Shown: positions 9,542 through 18,676 of the stretch, piece by piece | Numbering within the stretch: position 1 is the first letter of the stretch | How the letters are laid out: every line of letters starts with the position of its first letter | Source of the DNA: Tritrichomonas musculus | Lineage: Eukaryota; Parabasalia; Tritrichomonadida; Tritrichomonadidae | Assembly: GCA_039105265.1 (NCBI GenBank) | Contig: JAPFFF010000006.1 | Coordinates: forward strand, 4,030,001-4,094,000 | Direction: 5' to 3' | Length of the DNA stretch: 64,000 bases | Position numbers and translations under genes: made by a program | Notes under the pieces: generated by a model | The model's database searches: none | What the model was told of the DNA's origin: nothing | Seen by the model: only the letters and a program-made list of their open reading frames with translations

Positions 9542-10921
9542 TTATTTCTTTGGTAATTTAATTTTACCAAAGAAGTCAACCATGTAAAAATAAACACGAT
9601 TTGCATTTGCCCAGCTTGGGCCTGTTTGACGGAGACGAATGAAACGATAAAATCCATTCAATTTTTTACTCACTTCAAAGTTAGCGATGATTCCAAGACC
9701 ATTCAATGCTGAATCATCTGAATGACGATCAACTTCTTCCCACTTTTCTTTATCATTAGAAACTTCAACCACCCAGTTACGCAAGTGATAGTTTCCTGGG
9801 CCATTGTTGCTTGATCTAATTGAATAACTGTTCAATTTAATTTTTTTATCTTTGAAATCGAAGCAAACAATCGACTCTGTGTCTTTTTTAGAAGAGTAAG
9901 CACTGAGGATTTCGTAATCTACAAGATTCTTTGGATGACGGCGATCATTTTCAATTGAATTAGAAGTTATTTCAATAGTTCCGTTGTCATGGATGTTTCC
10001 GCCGGTTTCCTTGGTCAAAAAGTGCATCAACCCTTCAAGTTTGTGATCACTCGCTGATTCAATTTCTTTGATTTCATAATTCTCATCTTCCTCATTCCGG
10101 CCACCGTTAATTTCATATCTTCCTTCACTCTTCACTTTCGATGACATTGAATTTTGTTTGGATTTTGAGAGGCGGCTGAAAATTGCGCGCCAAATTTCGT
10201 TATTCAAATCATCGATTAAAAAACGATCGATGAAGTTGTCAACTGCTTCGTCACTCAAATTACAGAAAGCGACATTTGATAGAAGAGGCGCGTAGTTTCG
10301 ATCTTCTTCGTACAAACTCATGATGAACTCGAGAATTGAATCTTCATCGGCGATTTTCAATGATGGCGATGAAACGATAGATGAGATGATTTCAAAAGGA
10401 AGCTGTTTCATTTCTTCTTTGACAATTTCATAAAAGTGAGATGAAACAAACAATATGAGTTTTTGAATTTGTGAGTTATAACGATCAAATTCCTCTGAAT
10501 TTTTCTGATAAAAATTGAATATTAATTTGAGATGCGAAATTGCATTCTGGCTTGAAATGGTCGAGAAAATGTCATCATTTAATCGAAAATATTCATCGAT
10601 GTTGTCAAGTTCAATGAAATAAGATGAATAGATTTTTCGTTGAAAAGATGTAAGAGTTTTGGCTTCAAAATTTGCTAATTTTAAAAATTCTGGAAAATGA
10701 GTTTCACCCCCTTTTTGATCAGTTGAGATGTAAAATTCATTTATTGTTTCATCATAAAAGTGCATTTGACGAATTTTCGGAGATAAGAAATCTGCAAATA
10801 TTCTAGGCACCTGATATCTCTTTTCATCAACAATAAATGTGAAGTCTTTATCATACCTATCAATTGGAATTTTCTTAAAGTTATTTAAGTCGAGAGTATA
10901 TTCTGTTTCTTCTTCTTTCAT
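9542..10921 (-). CDS. BTB-like / F5/8 type C domain protein
   Basis: The product is 459 aa from the first ATG (10919-10921); an upstream TTG would add 20 residues but is an unlikely start. Residues about 24-110 (KDFTFIVDEKRYQVPRIFAD) match the BTB/POZ-like head of this trichomonad family, followed by a BACK-like helical region. From about 295 to the end lies an F5/8 type C (discoidin) fold, recognised by NWVVEVSNDKEKWEEVD, the ALNG turn and the closing strand YRFIRLRQTG. There is no signal peptide, so it is probably intracellular. BTB heads often dimerise or dock on cullin-3 ligases; whether these do is unknown. It is one of four such genes here, at 9542, 16741, 22518 and 48826. Confidence 0.85.
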   Translation of the reverse strand: MKEEETEYTLDLNNFKKIPIDRYDKDFTFIVDEKRYQVPRIFADFLSPKIRQMHFYDETINEFYISTDQKGGETHFPEFLKLANFEAKTLTSFQRKIYSSYFIELDNIDEYFRLNDDIFSTISSQNAISHLKLIFNFYQKNSEEFDRYNSQIQKLILFVSSHFYEIVKEEMKQLPFEIISSIVSSPSLKIADEDSILEFIMSLYEEDRNYAPLLSNVAFCNLSDEAVDNFIDRFLIDDLNNEIWRAIFSRLSKSKQNSMSSKVKSEGRYEINGGRNEEDENYEIKEIESASDHKLEGLMHFLTKETGGNIHDNGTIEITSNSIENDRRHPKNLVDYEILSAYSSKKDTESIVCFDFKDKKIKLNSYSIRSSNNGPGNYHLRNWVVEVSNDKEKWEEVDRHSDDSALNGLGIIANFEVSKKLNGFYRFIRLRQTGPSWANANRVYFYMVDFFGKIKLPKK

Positions 10922-11147
10922 TTCAAAAATGATTTTCAAAATATATTTGGTGTGAAAAATGAATTCATTAAGATCGTTCAATTGAAAAAAGTGCTTTATC
11001 TCAATAATAAAAATACAATTTCATAATTAAATTTTAAATTTATATTTAACAAAACTAACTTAAATTAATAAGTACAAAAATAATAAATATAATAATATAA
11101 ACAAAACAATGATCTTATTTTTCATATAGCATGTCATTTAAATTAAA

Positions 11148-12188
11148 ATGCGAATAATTTTGAGAACGCCTGTTTATAGGCTTTTGTTGTACTATTTTTT
11201 CTTACTATTAGCTTTTTTTAGCATTTCAATAAGTAATCTAGTTATTCGACAGAATTTTGAGATCATTGAACAATGTCAAGATTCATTCAAATTTGGGAAA
11301 AGTCCCTGCCAGCGGGCACGTTATTTATTAGGCATAGAAGATCCGAAATGCAATGAAACATGCTTGTCAATTGACTATTTTGGTCGATTTGGCAACCAAA
11401 TATTTCAGTTTTACCACTCATATCAAGTTGCGAAAGCGTCGCGCATTACAAAAGTTCTGATATTTCCCGGATTTCTCTACCAAAACGAATCATTTGTATA
11501 CGACAATGTTGTTTATCAAGTCAGCACGAATGAGGACCGATGTCTTCACCATGACTTTTTTTTCAACAAGAGAAAACTATCAAAATTGAGAGACATTGAA
11601 TTCAATTCAAATTCATGGAAACTTTTTCAATCAAAAATATTAAATAAATATAAAGCAAAAGTGCCAAAAGATGCTTTAGTTGTTCATGTTAGATCAGGTG
11701 ATGTGTTTGATACAAATAGTGAACATCACAAATACGGCCAACCGCCTTGTAACTACTATCTCAATGCAATTTCAATGCATAATTGGTCGGAGATTATTTT
11801 AGTAGCAGAAGATAATAAAAATCCATGTGTTAACGTAATTGCCAATAAAACAGGCGTAGTTTTTCGGAAAAGATCTTTCAATGAGGATTTCGCTTTGATG
11901 TTGAATGCGAAAAGTCTCGTCCTTTCGTCTGGAACGTTTGGTTATGCCGTCATCCTGATTTCGAGAGTGATTGAGAATGCTTTCTGCTTTAATTTGAATC
12001 CGAAAAATATTAAAAAAGGCTGTTTGAAGTGCTTTTTTATTAATACATACAATTGCATGCCTACAGATAAGTACAAAAAAGTCGTGCTGAAGCATTGGAC
12101 AAACAGCGACAAGCAGAGAGAATTGATGATGAAAGATGACTGCGAATATTGGTCAAACTTTAAGCCAATTGTGAATAACACTTTGTAA
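11148..12188 (+). CDS. GT11-like alpha-1,2-fucosyltransferase, type II membrane protein
   Basis: The product is 346 aa. Residues about 9-33 form one hydrophobic segment after a short basic N-terminus, a Golgi-type signal anchor. The lumenal part carries GRFGNQIFQF (about 79-88), matching the GR(L)GNQ motif of GT11 fucosyltransferases. It also carries VVHVRSGDVF (about 177-186), matching the HxRxGD nucleotide-sugar site of fucosyltransferases, and LVLSSGTFGYAVIL (about 256-269). Cysteines in QCQ, PCQ, KCNETC and PPCNYY suggest disulphides. The probable reaction is transfer of a sugar from GDP-fucose to a surface glycan; the acceptor is unknown. An Inr-like TCATTT lies about 14 bp before the ATG. 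The stop overlaps TAAA. Another HxRxGD-type glycosyltransferase family is possible. Confidence 0.7.
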   Translation: MRIILRTPVYRLLLYYFFLLLAFFSISISNLVIRQNFEIIEQCQDSFKFGKSPCQRARYLLGIEDPKCNETCLSIDYFGRFGNQIFQFYHSYQVAKASRITKVLIFPGFLYQNESFVYDNVVYQVSTNEDRCLHHDFFFNKRKLSKLRDIEFNSNSWKLFQSKILNKYKAKVPKDALVVHVRSGDVFDTNSEHHKYGQPPCNYYLNAISMHNWSEIILVAEDNKNPCVNVIANKTGVVFRKRSFNEDFALMLNAKSLVLSSGTFGYAVILISRVIENAFCFNLNPKNIKKGCLKCFFINTYNCMPTDKYKKVVLKHWTNSDKQRELMMKDDCEYWSNFKPIVNNTL

Positions 12189-12751
12189 ATATTGTTTGTA
12201 AATATTAGTATTTGTAATAAAAGTAATAAAGTTGATTTTTTTTTCTTCATCTTTAATTTCATGTGTTTTATTTTATGAAGATTAAAGATCAGAAAAATAA
12301 ACTTTTTGAGAATAAAATTTTCATTGAAGTGTTTATTTGGGATAAAATCCAAATAGATACCTTAAATTGTGATTAAATTGAATGCTTTTTCATATTTTTT
12401 CAATGAAATCAATCAAAAAGTTGTTTGTGCACTAATTGTAAAGTGATGAGAAATGGAGGAAATTTGACACCAGCATTTTCTAATCATATTTCAAATGCTG
12501 AATTGATTACTAACATTGTTGATTTTTTTTTTGTCAGTCACTTTTATAAATTGACCGATCATATGGTGGGGAAAAAAAAAAAAAAAACTTTATTGATTGA
12601 ATAAATGGTAATATTAAAAGGCAAACAATACTACTTTTTTCAATGAAATTTTAATTACTAAAAATTTTTTGTTTGTAAAATTATTGAATAAATTATTTTA
12701 TTTATTTAACAAACACTGAATAAAATGAATTAAAATTGCTTTGGGAATAGA
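12189..12751. other. Convergent intergenic region
   Basis: This lies between the 3' ends of the glycosyltransferase and the propeller gene. It holds AATAAACTTTTTGAG around 12297-12311, a motif found before several genes, but no plus-strand gene follows, and an A-run near 12571-12586. No gene is seen. Confidence 0.5.
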
Positions 12752-14545
12752 TTATGAAGTCGATTGTTGATAGTTTTCTTGGCAATTGTCTTCTTTATTT
12801 TTAATTAGTTGATTTAATCTTTCTTTAACTTTGTTAATTTGATCTATAGGGTACATATCAGAAAGTTGAGCTATATTAATAATCAATTTTGCATCGTCAT
12901 ACATTTCCATGTCAATGTAAGCGTTAGCATAATCTATTAGATTATCAACAGAATAAATGTTTTCATCAATATGAATTTTCTTATTAAAGGCAAGCGTCAA
13001 ATTTTTGATGGTTGTGGAATTGAGCTTGATAATTCCATTTTTTACAGCATCGTCAAGAAGATTCTCAATTTGTGAATGAGCAAAAATTTCAAGCAATGGA
13101 ATCCAAGTTTCACTAACTATTTTATCACCAAGGACAAATGAAAATTGGATTAGTCCAAGACTAATAAGGTGAGGATCTGATAGTCCACTAAATTGAATTA
13201 ATCTTGAAAATTTCATTTGGGCAACAGGATCTGTTGCCGAAGGACCAATTTTCATTACAATTTTCTTTAATTGGTTGTAATCTCTTGTTATCGTCAGCAT
13301 TTCGCGAAGTCGATCAAATGCATTATTAATTCCATCTTTTCGTCTCATGATAGAAGCTGTAACTTCAAAATAATGATCAGTATCATGTTTTTCTATTTTA
13401 ATCTTTGAGTAGTTCGGAATTATTTTATAGATGCAATGATCATCACAGAGAGCAAAATCTTGATTGAATATGCCGATGATATGAAGGTCATTTTGGAGCA
13501 TAAATTGACCTCCAACCGAAATATATAAATTATCATTAAAATCAAGTAAATTTGATGATCCAGCGTTTGATATATCAACCGATAATAAGCAATCATCATA
13601 TTTCAAGAAATGAAAATAAGGAATATAATTTTCGATAATACTCTTCGTGTTTCCTTGATAATTACTTTTGATATTTGCTTTTACTTCTCTTGAAATATCA
13701 TGAATAACTCTATTGATTGAATCATCTGATGATAAATCATGAATTTGGACATGGAATGATTGCTTTTCAATATTTTTTAATATAATTAATAAACACGATG
13801 TTAGAGAAATGAAACTGCATGGGTAACCATCTGCAGTTAATATTCCATTCGCAATTTCTGTAGCTTCGTAAAAAGATTTGTATACCTTATTTTCGCTCTC
13901 TTCATTATCAATATTTAAGTTGATATTGCTGCTGGAAATGTTTTCATTATTGCATTGATATATTTTTAGCTCAAATTGATATATAGTATATTTTATCCCA
14001 TCAGATATGTACAAAAAATTGTCTGAACAAAGGCAAAATCTAATTTGATGATTTAGCATGAAATATGTTTGAAAATTTTGATCATGGAGAGTTATACCTT
14101 CTTTTGAAACAATACAAAATGAGCCATTAATTGGAGTGAAAGATGCTAAGATTTGCCTATGAAAATAAAGCGAATCAAGAGCAAAGCTAAGAGTGTTTGG
14201 TAATATAAAACTATCATCTTCTTCTTGTAAATAAATCACATCATTTTCTTCATCATCTTTTATTTTCATAAAAAAACCTGTTGGTACTTTATTTCGAATT
14301 GCAAAAATGTATATTTGATCTTGTTCAATAAAATCGATCGCTTTAATTTCATCATTAGGTGGAGTTAATTGGAGTTCAATGGCTGAAAAAAGGCGAGGAG
14401 AAGAAGAAGTTGATGAGTATAAAGATATTTCTTGTAAATCTTGGTGTATAACCCATAAACCAGATTTATTAATATATTTGGTACCTTCAGGTAGTTCAAC
14501 TTTGTTTTCAAGATTTAGGAATGAGTTGTCATGTAAGTCTTTCAT
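12752..14545 (-). CDS. Unknown beta-propeller plus helical-solenoid protein
   Basis: The product is 597 aa and starts at ATG 14545. The first about 390 residues are strand-rich with short hydrophobic strands of propeller type (for example NKSGLWVIHQDLQEISLYSS, RFCLCSDNFLYISDGIKYTI and FALCDDHCIYKIIPNYSKI). The last 200 residues are helical (REMLTITRDYNQLKKIVMKI, then FSRLIQFSGLSDPHLISLGL and a final TPR-like pair). Propeller followed by solenoid is the plan of vesicle-coat, tethering-complex and nucleoporin subunits, so a membrane-trafficking or pore role is plausible. No family could be named. No signal peptide or TM is seen. The neighbouring VPS37A-like gene on the same strand is close by but not evidence of shared function. 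Confidence 0.7.
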   Translation of the reverse strand: MKDLHDNSFLNLENKVELPEGTKYINKSGLWVIHQDLQEISLYSSTSSSPRLFSAIELQLTPPNDEIKAIDFIEQDQIYIFAIRNKVPTGFFMKIKDDEENDVIYLQEEDDSFILPNTLSFALDSLYFHRQILASFTPINGSFCIVSKEGITLHDQNFQTYFMLNHQIRFCLCSDNFLYISDGIKYTIYQFELKIYQCNNENISSSNINLNIDNEESENKVYKSFYEATEIANGILTADGYPCSFISLTSCLLIILKNIEKQSFHVQIHDLSSDDSINRVIHDISREVKANIKSNYQGNTKSIIENYIPYFHFLKYDDCLLSVDISNAGSSNLLDFNDNLYISVGGQFMLQNDLHIIGIFNQDFALCDDHCIYKIIPNYSKIKIEKHDTDHYFEVTASIMRRKDGINNAFDRLREMLTITRDYNQLKKIVMKIGPSATDPVAQMKFSRLIQFSGLSDPHLISLGLIQFSFVLGDKIVSETWIPLLEIFAHSQIENLLDDAVKNGIIKLNSTTIKNLTLAFNKKIHIDENIYSVDNLIDYANAYIDMEMYDDAKLIINIAQLSDMYPIDQINKVKERLNQLIKNKEDNCQENYQQSTS

Positions 14546-14695
14546 TTTTTATTATGAAGAATATTCTGTGTTTATTTGGCCCACATATAATTCACAAAAA
14601 AATAATAAGAAACTTTTATTTTTGTAAATAACATTATATTTTTCCTCAATCAAATGAAAAAAAATGTGTTATAGATTGTAATTAAAAAAAAAGAT

Positions 14696-15322
14696 CTAAA
14701 AATTATGTTTTTCTTTCAAAGATTGTAATCTTTGAAAATCGGTCATGAATTGATTAAAACTTATTTCTTTTTTTTTAAACTTCTGTTTTAATGTATTAAT
14801 GGAATCAATATATTCATTTCCAGTTTTTGGAACTGGTTTTTCTTCTGCAATCTCAAAACTGATTTCTAAAACTTCAGAACTTTCATTTTCGTTAATTTTT
14901 TTGTCATCTGTTGATTCACAAATTGGTTTTGAAATAAATAGTGATTTAGATTTTTTATCTTTAATACTATCTTCAAAAGGTGAAATCAGTGGTGGAACAG
15001 TTTTTTTAACTGGTGGTGATAAAGATGTTGGCGGAATCAATGATGTATTCGAATTAGACATCGATATTAGATATAAGTTTTGAACAACATTTGAGAGTGT
15101 GCAAGTTTGTAACCAGTATGTAAGAATAGGAATTTCAATTTTCTCTTCATCACGAGTAATTATAGGTTTTGATTTGGGGTAATCTTGGTTTAAGATAATC
15201 TTATATTGAAAAAGAGGATAATCGGGGAATCTAACATTAAATTCAAAATCTGAACGGACTTTTACAAAGGGGAAATCTCTTTTCATTGTTAAAATTTGTT
15301 TCTCTAGTGGAACAACTCTCAT
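14696..15322 (-). CDS. VPS37A-like ESCRT-I subunit (UEV-like head, Mod(r)-like tail)
   Basis: The product is 208 aa from ATG 15322; the TTG one codon before it is ignored. Residues about 10-85 (FPFVKVRSDFEFNVRFPDYPLFQYKI and the following PIITRDEEKIEIPIL) resemble a UEV/UBC-like fold without a catalytic cysteine. A Ser/Pro/Lys-rich linker follows. The last 40 residues, around KFKKKEISFNQFMTDFQRLQ, match the pattern of the Mod(r) helix pair that anchors VPS37 in ESCRT-I. Together this suggests VPS37A, which helps sort ubiquitinated cargo into multivesicular endosomes. The Mod(r) part is unusually short, so the call is tentative. TCACTTTTTGATA occurs (reverse strand) about 70 bp upstream. Confidence 0.5.
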   Translation of the reverse strand: MRVVPLEKQILTMKRDFPFVKVRSDFEFNVRFPDYPLFQYKIILNQDYPKSKPIITRDEEKIEIPILTYWLQTCTLSNVVQNLYLISMSNSNTSLIPPTSLSPPVKKTVPPLISPFEDSIKDKKSKSLFISKPICESTDDKKINENESSEVLEISFEIAEEKPVPKTGNEYIDSINTLKQKFKKKEISFNQFMTDFQRLQSLKEKHNF

Positions 15323-16740
15323 CAAACAATAATAAACTTTATTTTATTTTTTGAATTCAATTTAAATTTTTTTTATTTTATCAAAAAGTGAAAAAATAAT
15401 TACCAATCCATCAAAAAGATCATAAAACTCTATTCAAATTTTGATAGAGATTTTTTATTGTTTTCCAAATATTTAGTGCCAATGATTCATTATAAAAAAG
15501 AAAAATTACATATAAAATAAAATATATTTTATAAATATTAACGAAACAATACGAGTAATCAAAACTGAAATATGCATTATTCCTTTCAAACATATTTTTT
15601 TCTTTGGATGAAAAATGAATGAGTAAAAAATTATAGCAATCATTTGAAGTTTCTTATTTCTCTATTCTTTTTAAGTTTTTAGCTGGTATTATTTATATTC
15701 AATTATCAAATTACTAACTTCTTATCCTTTTTGATTGACTTTTAATTCATCTTTTAATTAATTTAATTTTATGTTCTTCAGGAGTTTCTCTCTTGGTGAA
15801 ATAATTTTACATTATATCGGTCTTTCAAATTTTGGAAAAATCAAGAAAGATCGCCTTTAATAGTTCAATACAATGAGTAAATATCAGTAATAAATAGCAT
15901 TTGCTTTCACATTTTCTCTCATAAGCATGAAAATGAAAAAGATATATAAATTAAATGTATACTCTGTGATTAAGAAGCTTTTACTAAATTAAAAAAAAAA
16001 ATGTGAATAGTATTGTAATGCTATCTTTCTTCTTTCTTTCTAGTCCGCACCTTCAAGTCAGTATAAAGAACCACCAAAATTCAATTCAAAAACTTTATTT
16101 TCGCTGGTCAACACTTAATTAATGGCAAATCGCTCAGTGACCAGCAAAAGATGCCTCTTCAAAGTCCCGTTTATAAATAATATTAACATCATTGAAGCTG
16201 TTGCTTTTTTCCTATTTGGACTTTAAACCCAATTGAATGGAACTCAAATAAATTTTCTATTTAAAAAGTGAAATTTTGACGATTCTTCTTGATTTTGGTT
16301 TTGTTCAACGAATTCGGCAAAAAACTGGAATCGTTTAGTTGGACTAGAATAAAAAAAAAAAAAAAAAAAAACTGATAATCGATATTCCTTTATCAAATTT
16401 CGCAAAGATGAAGAGTATCATGAACAGTTTTATATATGAGAAAATGAACATCTAATTATTCTAAAGCTGCATTGAGTTGCTCGAATTTGAATGAAGCTAA
16501 AGATAATCTTATTTCATTGATAAAGAGTTTTTTATTGAAAAAAGCAGGAATCAAAAAAGGAGTATCACTGTGCTCACTTTTTATTTAGTTTTTATTTTCA
16601 AAAAGTGGTATTTTGTTACTGCTTTTATGATTCCAGCTTCATTACTGTATTTAAGAATTTAGAGAATGATTTCTCCATTTTATATTGACATGTTTTGTTA
16701 ACAAAGACAATTTAGAAAAAATTTTTTTTTAGTCAATCAT
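15323..16740. other. 1.4-kb gene-free region with a hairpin and a TIR relic
   Basis: No open frame looks coding. AGTCCGCACCTT at 16042-16053 shares ten consecutive bases with the right terminal repeat of the 2.3-kb element at 43759-46095 and may be a relic end. An 8-bp inverted repeat GCTGGTCA / TGACCAGC at 16104-16111 and 16139-16146 could form a hairpin. A 20-base A-run lies near 16351-16370. Confidence 0.5.
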
Positions 16741-18153
16741 TTAGATACTTTGAATAATCGAACCAAAATATTCAAGCGCTGATATCACTAAAAGGTCATC
16801 ATTTCCAGAATTTTTACTTGTTTGACGAATCCTTAGATATCTGAAAAAGTTAACTTTTTGCAATGCTTTAATATCAAATGTGTGAACTAGACTTTTGCCA
16901 TCGAGATACGTGACATTTTTCTGTGAGTCAAGTGTGGTCCAGTTCTCTGCGTCATTCGATCCTTCAATCAGCCAGCTCATTGGATTTTTATAACCTTTTC
17001 CACCGCTGTTTCTCGATCTCATTGAGTAGTGCGTTGGACGAACTCTCAGATTGATGAAATCGTACTGAAGCCAAGAATTTTCTTTGTCATCTGATGCAAA
17101 ATAATTGTCAATGTTGTCAAAGTCGACAGCGCGCTTTGGATAGAGATTGCAACAAACAGATGATGAAGTGACTTTGACAACGCCTTTCTCATCGACATTT
17201 CCGCTGTTCTTTTTGGTCAGTTCACGAATGATTCCATCAAACGCATGCTCGCTTTTCCCATCGTATTTAAATAGACTGCCTTTAATAAAATAGCGACTTG
17301 ACTCGCAATTTTCATTAGGCAAATTTTTATTAAAATAGAAACACTTTTTCAATTTGCGCCACAGATCTGCTGTCATCTCGTTAACATCAAATTTATCAAT
17401 GAATTCTTTGAATTTCTCTTCAGTCAGAAATTCGAATCTCAATTCCTCACAAAAGTCGATTTCACTTAACTTCACTTCTTTTTCTTTTTCATCGTTAACA
17501 TATCTTGGTTCTGAGAAAAATGACTCAATCAGCTCAAGAAGACTATCTTCGCTCTCAATCTTCAGTTCATCGTTCTTGATAATTGAATAAAAGACGTTAA
17601 TTGGCAGTTTGATAATTTGGCTTTTGTCAATTGAGTAAAGATGACTAGCAATGTATTTGATAGAATTGCTGTAATCTAAAAATTTCGAATTATTTTGAAA
17701 AAACGATAGAAATTCAATGTTTTGGTTGATAGCTGTATCGTCTTCATCATCGTTTGTTGAATCATAAAAAAGATCATTGAGTAATTTAAATAATTCTTCG
17801 TTTTGAAGAAGAATTGAAATGATTTGAAGTTGGTAACTTTTTTCTTTGTTAATGATAATTGAATTTCCTTTTGATAATGCATCAAAAAGAGAATAAGATT
17901 CATTACTGATATCTTTAATAAATTTCGAATTGATTTGATTTTTTGATTGCTGTTGATTTGAAAATTGAACAAAATTGATAGTTGGATCTGATTGATGAAT
18001 TTGTGAAACATATGGAGATATAAATTCTGCAAAAAGATTACCCATCTTAATTTCATGCTCTCCAAATAAAAATCTAAATTCTTCTTGTTGACTTTGATTT
18101 TGCAATATATTTTTTAAACCTGCTGACGAAAGAGTCAAAGATTTGGCGTTCAT
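16741..18153 (-). CDS. BTB-like / F5/8 type C domain protein
   Basis: The product is 470 aa from ATG 18153; a TTG three codons upstream is discarded. The BTB-like head lies near residues 25-110 (EEFRFLFGEHEIKMGNLFAE). A helical BACK-like middle follows, including the acidic NDDEDDTA patch. The discoidin-type domain starts around GNVDEKGVVKVTSSSV (about 320) and includes SWLIEGSNDAENWTTLDSQ, a YLDGKS turn and FFRYLRIRQT. It is a paralogue of the genes at 9542, 22518 and 48826 with the same order of parts but low identity, so the duplications are old. It is probably a cytosolic adaptor; the ligand of the F5/8C fold is unknown. Confidence 0.85.
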   Translation of the reverse strand: MNAKSLTLSSAGLKNILQNQSQQEEFRFLFGEHEIKMGNLFAEFISPYVSQIHQSDPTINFVQFSNQQQSKNQINSKFIKDISNESYSLFDALSKGNSIIINKEKSYQLQIISILLQNEELFKLLNDLFYDSTNDDEDDTAINQNIEFLSFFQNNSKFLDYSNSIKYIASHLYSIDKSQIIKLPINVFYSIIKNDELKIESEDSLLELIESFFSEPRYVNDEKEKEVKLSEIDFCEELRFEFLTEEKFKEFIDKFDVNEMTADLWRKLKKCFYFNKNLPNENCESSRYFIKGSLFKYDGKSEHAFDGIIRELTKKNSGNVDEKGVVKVTSSSVCCNLYPKRAVDFDNIDNYFASDDKENSWLQYDFINLRVRPTHYSMRSRNSGGKGYKNPMSWLIEGSNDAENWTTLDSQKNVTYLDGKSLVHTFDIKALQKVNFFRYLRIRQTSKNSGNDDLLVISALEYFGSIIQSI

Positions 18154-18292
18154 TAGTAACAATCAAGAAACCATTTATTTTTTTCAAAGGACGGCAAAAC
18201 AACACTTTTTTTCACATATACAAAATTGATGTATCATTGAAATTTAGATTATTTTACAATATTGAAATCTTAGAAATGATGAAATTTAAGGT

Positions 18293-18329
<37 letters not shown>

Positions 18330-18676
18330 ACATTTTGCTAGACTTTTTACAAAATTCAAAATTGTATTTATTTTGAAAAAATTATATGTGTTTTCAGAAA
18401 TTTGTATATTCAAATTTGCTAGACCTAAATTGTTCAAAACAAATCTACACATTTTAAATTGAATTTAAAGGAAAAAATTTCATGAATTTTCTTAATTTCA
18501 CTCAGTTTTTTTGATAAATGATTTGTTTTCTTCATTAAAGCTTATTTGATCATATATCATTGAAAACAAATGAACAGCTTAGCTGTCATCATTAATTAAA
18601 TGAATAACAAAGCAAATCAAAATAAAAGTTTTTTTTATAAAAAATAACAAATATAAAAATAAAAAAATAAATATCA
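18154..18676. other. Intergenic region with a T32 tract
   Basis: This holds the promoter side of the BTB/F5/8C gene and the 3' side of the giant coiled-coil gene. It contains an uninterrupted T32 at 18297-18328. A 60-codon minus-strand ORF over it owes its poly-Lys run to that tract and is not believed. CACTTTTTTT lies at about 18201-18210, roughly 50 bp upstream of the BTB/F5/8C start. Confidence 0.5.
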
